Shown one piece after another: positions 62,383 through 64,000 of a DNA stretch of 64,000 nt. Origin of the DNA: Actinoplanes sandaracinus (GTDB lineage: Bacteria; Actinomycetota; Actinomycetes; Mycobacteriales; Micromonosporaceae). How positions within the stretch are numbered: position 1 is the stretch's first letter; each line of letters begins with the position of its first letter. The notes below the pieces were generated by a model. The model did not search any database, was not told where the DNA came from, and was given only the letters and a program-made list of their open reading frames with translations. The stretch is taken from positions 32,356 through 96,355 of the forward strand of contig NZ_JASCTH010000040.1 of assembly GCF_030009775.1 (NCBI RefSeq), written 5' to 3'. The position numbers and the translations under genes were made by a program.

Positions 62383-63324
62383 ATGACCAGCACACAGTGG
62401 CGGCGGCCCCAGGAGGCCCGAGTCCGCGATTTCTACGCTCCCATCGCAGCCGGCGGAATGGGAATGGGAGCCGCGTATCGCAATGTCATGGTCGACGACG
62501 CGGACCGCAACGATCCCTTCAACGGGCACATGTGGTGGTACGGCAAGCCCGAGGTCGAGCAGAAGGGCGGGAGCCGGTACGAGGCGAAGAAGCAGGTGCT
62601 CCGCGACTTCGCCGAGACGGCCAAGTTGGGCGAGGGGATGCGAGTCCTGGAATTCGGTTCCGGGGTAGGCGGCGCGGCGGTGTGGCTCGCCGAGCAGTAC
62701 GGCGCCACCGTGGTGGGAGTCTCGAACACCGACGACCTCCAGCAGCAGGCCCGGCAGTTGGCGGCCCGTCGCGAGCGCAGCGGACACCTGAAGCCCCGCC
62801 TGGCGTCCTTCGCCACCATCGGCGATACCGACTACCAGCACTTCTCCCTGTTCTCCCCCGAGAGTTTTGACGTCTTCCTGTTCATGGAGTCGCCGTGCCA
62901 CCTGCCCGCTGACAATCTGCCGAAGTTGTTCGCTGCAGCGGCGCGGGTCGTCAAGCCGGGCGGGTGGCTGCTCGGGCAGGACTGGTTGCAGCGGCCGTGG
63001 GGACCTGCGGAGCACGAGCGCAGCCCCATGGAGATCGACGCCCTCGTCCAGGATGTCTGCGAGGCCTTCCACCTTGGGCATCTGGGCACCCTCGACGGCT
63101 ACAGCGCACACATAGCCGCAGCCGGATTCAAGGTGGACCAGGACCAGTCCCGCGACATGTTCCTCTCTCATCCCGCCTACAGCAGCACGGAATCTCCGGA
63201 GAGCTGGACGAGCTATGACGGCCCGGAGGGCAAACTGCTCAATGACCAGCACCGGGCGATGCACGCGGCGCGCGCCGCCGGGGTTTTCACCGTCGGGACA
63301 TTCGCCGCCACCCGGCTCGGCTGA
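62383..63324 (+). CDS. class I SAM-dependent methyltransferase
   Basis: A 313-residue methyltransferase. The SAM-binding motif is VLEFGSGVGGAAVWLAEQYGATVVGVSN, post-I region FDVFLFMESPCHLPA and motif III AARVVKPGGWLLGQDWL. The N-terminal ARVRDFYAPIAAGGMGMGAAYRNVM lies before the core. The closest look is to natural-product or sterol-type C/O-methyltransferases; the substrate is unknown. AGGAAGG precedes ATG 62383. Divergent from the LuxR regulator across the palindrome array. Confidence 0.87.
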   Translation: MTSTQWRRPQEARVRDFYAPIAAGGMGMGAAYRNVMVDDADRNDPFNGHMWWYGKPEVEQKGGSRYEAKKQVLRDFAETAKLGEGMRVLEFGSGVGGAAVWLAEQYGATVVGVSNTDDLQQQARQLAARRERSGHLKPRLASFATIGDTDYQHFSLFSPESFDVFLFMESPCHLPADNLPKLFAAAARVVKPGGWLLGQDWLQRPWGPAEHERSPMEIDALVQDVCEAFHLGHLGTLDGYSAHIAAAGFKVDQDQSRDMFLSHPAYSSTESPESWTSYDGPEGKLLNDQHRAMHAARAAGVFTVGTFAATRLG

Positions 63325-64000
63325 CAGGTCCGACCGCACGCCAGCGATCTGCTGAAGCAGGCGCCTTGTGGCGCTCTCGGCTCCTGCGGGGGCCGCCCGT
63401 TACCTTTTATAGTGATCGTGCCGGATGCTCTTCCCCCGTGGAGCATCCGGCATCTTCAGCATCCCGGTCCCACCAAACCGAGGTACTGCCAGCGGATCTA
63501 ACGCACCCCGGTTCCAAACAAGCGGGAACTTCCCATCGGCATCCCGATGGCCGGACGCAGCAGGAAGTCTTCGGCGCGCTCCGCCGTCTGATCGATCAGC
63601 TGGCGCCTCTGCAAGGGCCGGTGACCGCGTGGATCACCTCTGGGTGTGCTTCGGCAACGAGCCGGGGCCTGAGTCGGCCGGGGAGGCCGTCGACGGCGGT
63701 GCTTGAACCTCCTCAGATCGTCGTCGGACAGGGATCCGAGCGTGCTGGGATCGCAAGCAGGTTTCTCGCTGTGCGCCAGCAACTCGTCGGGAAATGTCCC
63801 GGCCGGTGGCGCGCAGCACGGGGTTGGTGCCACGTTCACACCGTTGCCGAGGTGCTCCCGCGTTCGGTCACTGAGAGGCCGGTCATGAACTGTTTAGGTT
63901 GATCTATGCGTTGGGTCCGTTTGGAGATCGTTCTGCGGGTTCGCGATAGATAGTGATCACTCGATCGAATGAAAGATGAACATCGGTCACGTCAGGCGGG
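63325..64000. other. non-coding end of window
   Basis: No supported gene. Holds TGCTCTTCCCCCGTGGAGCA (63426-63445), a small inverted repeat (TGCTC/GAGCA) after the methyltransferase that could be a terminator; the 51-bp repeat at 63816; and AT-rich DNA at 63885-63985 with GATAGATAGTGATCACTCGATCGAATG that may be a promoter for a gene past the edge. Confidence 0.4.
63816..63866 (-). repeat. 51-bp repeat, inverted relative to 10204-10254
   Basis: Reverse complement agrees with the left copy in 48 of 51 bases. Read on the minus strand one frame gives REHLGNGVNVAPTPC in both copies (REH/WEY), so it may be coding debris of one gene family. Confidence 0.75.

Overview
The window is very GC-rich DNA with strong G/C third-codon bias, ATGA/GTGA start-stop overlaps, many leaderless-type starts and many actinobacterial families (F420-dependent oxidoreductase, DUF6086- and DUF6204-like proteins, ECF42-type sigma factor with a DGPF protein, FliA/WhiG-type sigma factor, guanidine-III riboswitch). 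An actinomycete chromosome, plausibly Micromonosporaceae (Actinoplanes-like), fits best. That placement is inference from gene content.

Layout. 1-9.6 kb: end of an Atg22/UMF1-type MFS transporter, two overlapping dynamin-like GTPases with a small acidic partner, a large LuxR-type ATPase regulator with a small HTH partner, a MarR-GNAT fusion and a PlsC-like acyltransferase. 9.6-12.3 kb: repeat-rich, mostly non-coding DNA around one small gene. 12.3-17.3 kb: secreted protein, guanidine-III riboswitch with a Gdx/SugE exporter, then VOC, phosphoesterase, PPOX-type and hypothetical genes. 17.3-19.8 kb: a 1.6 kb non-coding stretch with a dif-like site, a second dif-like site at the start of a tyrosine recombinase, and a sign change of the strand G/C skew. 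19.8-29.2 kb: small lipoprotein, frameshifted membrane-protein gene, MerR/HEAT operon with a clear operator, DGPF-ECF42 pair, AAC(3)-like acetyltransferase, ohr-ohrR, FliA/WhiG sigma factor, DUF6204-like and RmlD-like genes. 29.2-31 kb: decayed YtrA-type GntR/ABC operon. 31-41.5 kb: GNAT, F420 oxidoreductase, a five-gene MoxR/DUF58/DUF4129/DUF4350 operon, SpoIIM-like and RDD proteins, a PIN-type toxin-antitoxin pair and a DUF808 protein.

41.7-44.6 kb is a gene graveyard (broken XRE regulator, orphan fragments, truncated histidine phosphatase) ending at a complete Tn3-family transposon, 44567-51444. It has 37-bp inverted repeats and a TACCG target duplication, and carries transposase, resolvase and three regulatory passengers: GAF-ANTAR, STAS-coiled-coil, and STAS-HATPase. 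51.5-64 kb holds small metabolic and hypothetical genes, more fragments (PadR, Tn3 transposase N-terminus, C45-type acyltransferase, alpha/beta hydrolase), an EHN-type epoxide hydrolase, a large NB-ARC/LuxR regulator divergent from a SAM methyltransferase across four operator-like palindromes spaced about 32 bp, and a closing non-coding stretch carrying an inverted copy of a 51-bp sequence from 10.2 kb.

The points of most interest are the mobile partner-switching/ANTAR cassette on the Tn3 element, the dif-like sites beside a tyrosine recombinase at a skew switch, the phased palindrome array, and the intact/frameshifted membrane-protein pair. All functions are read from sequence alone; no database search was run.
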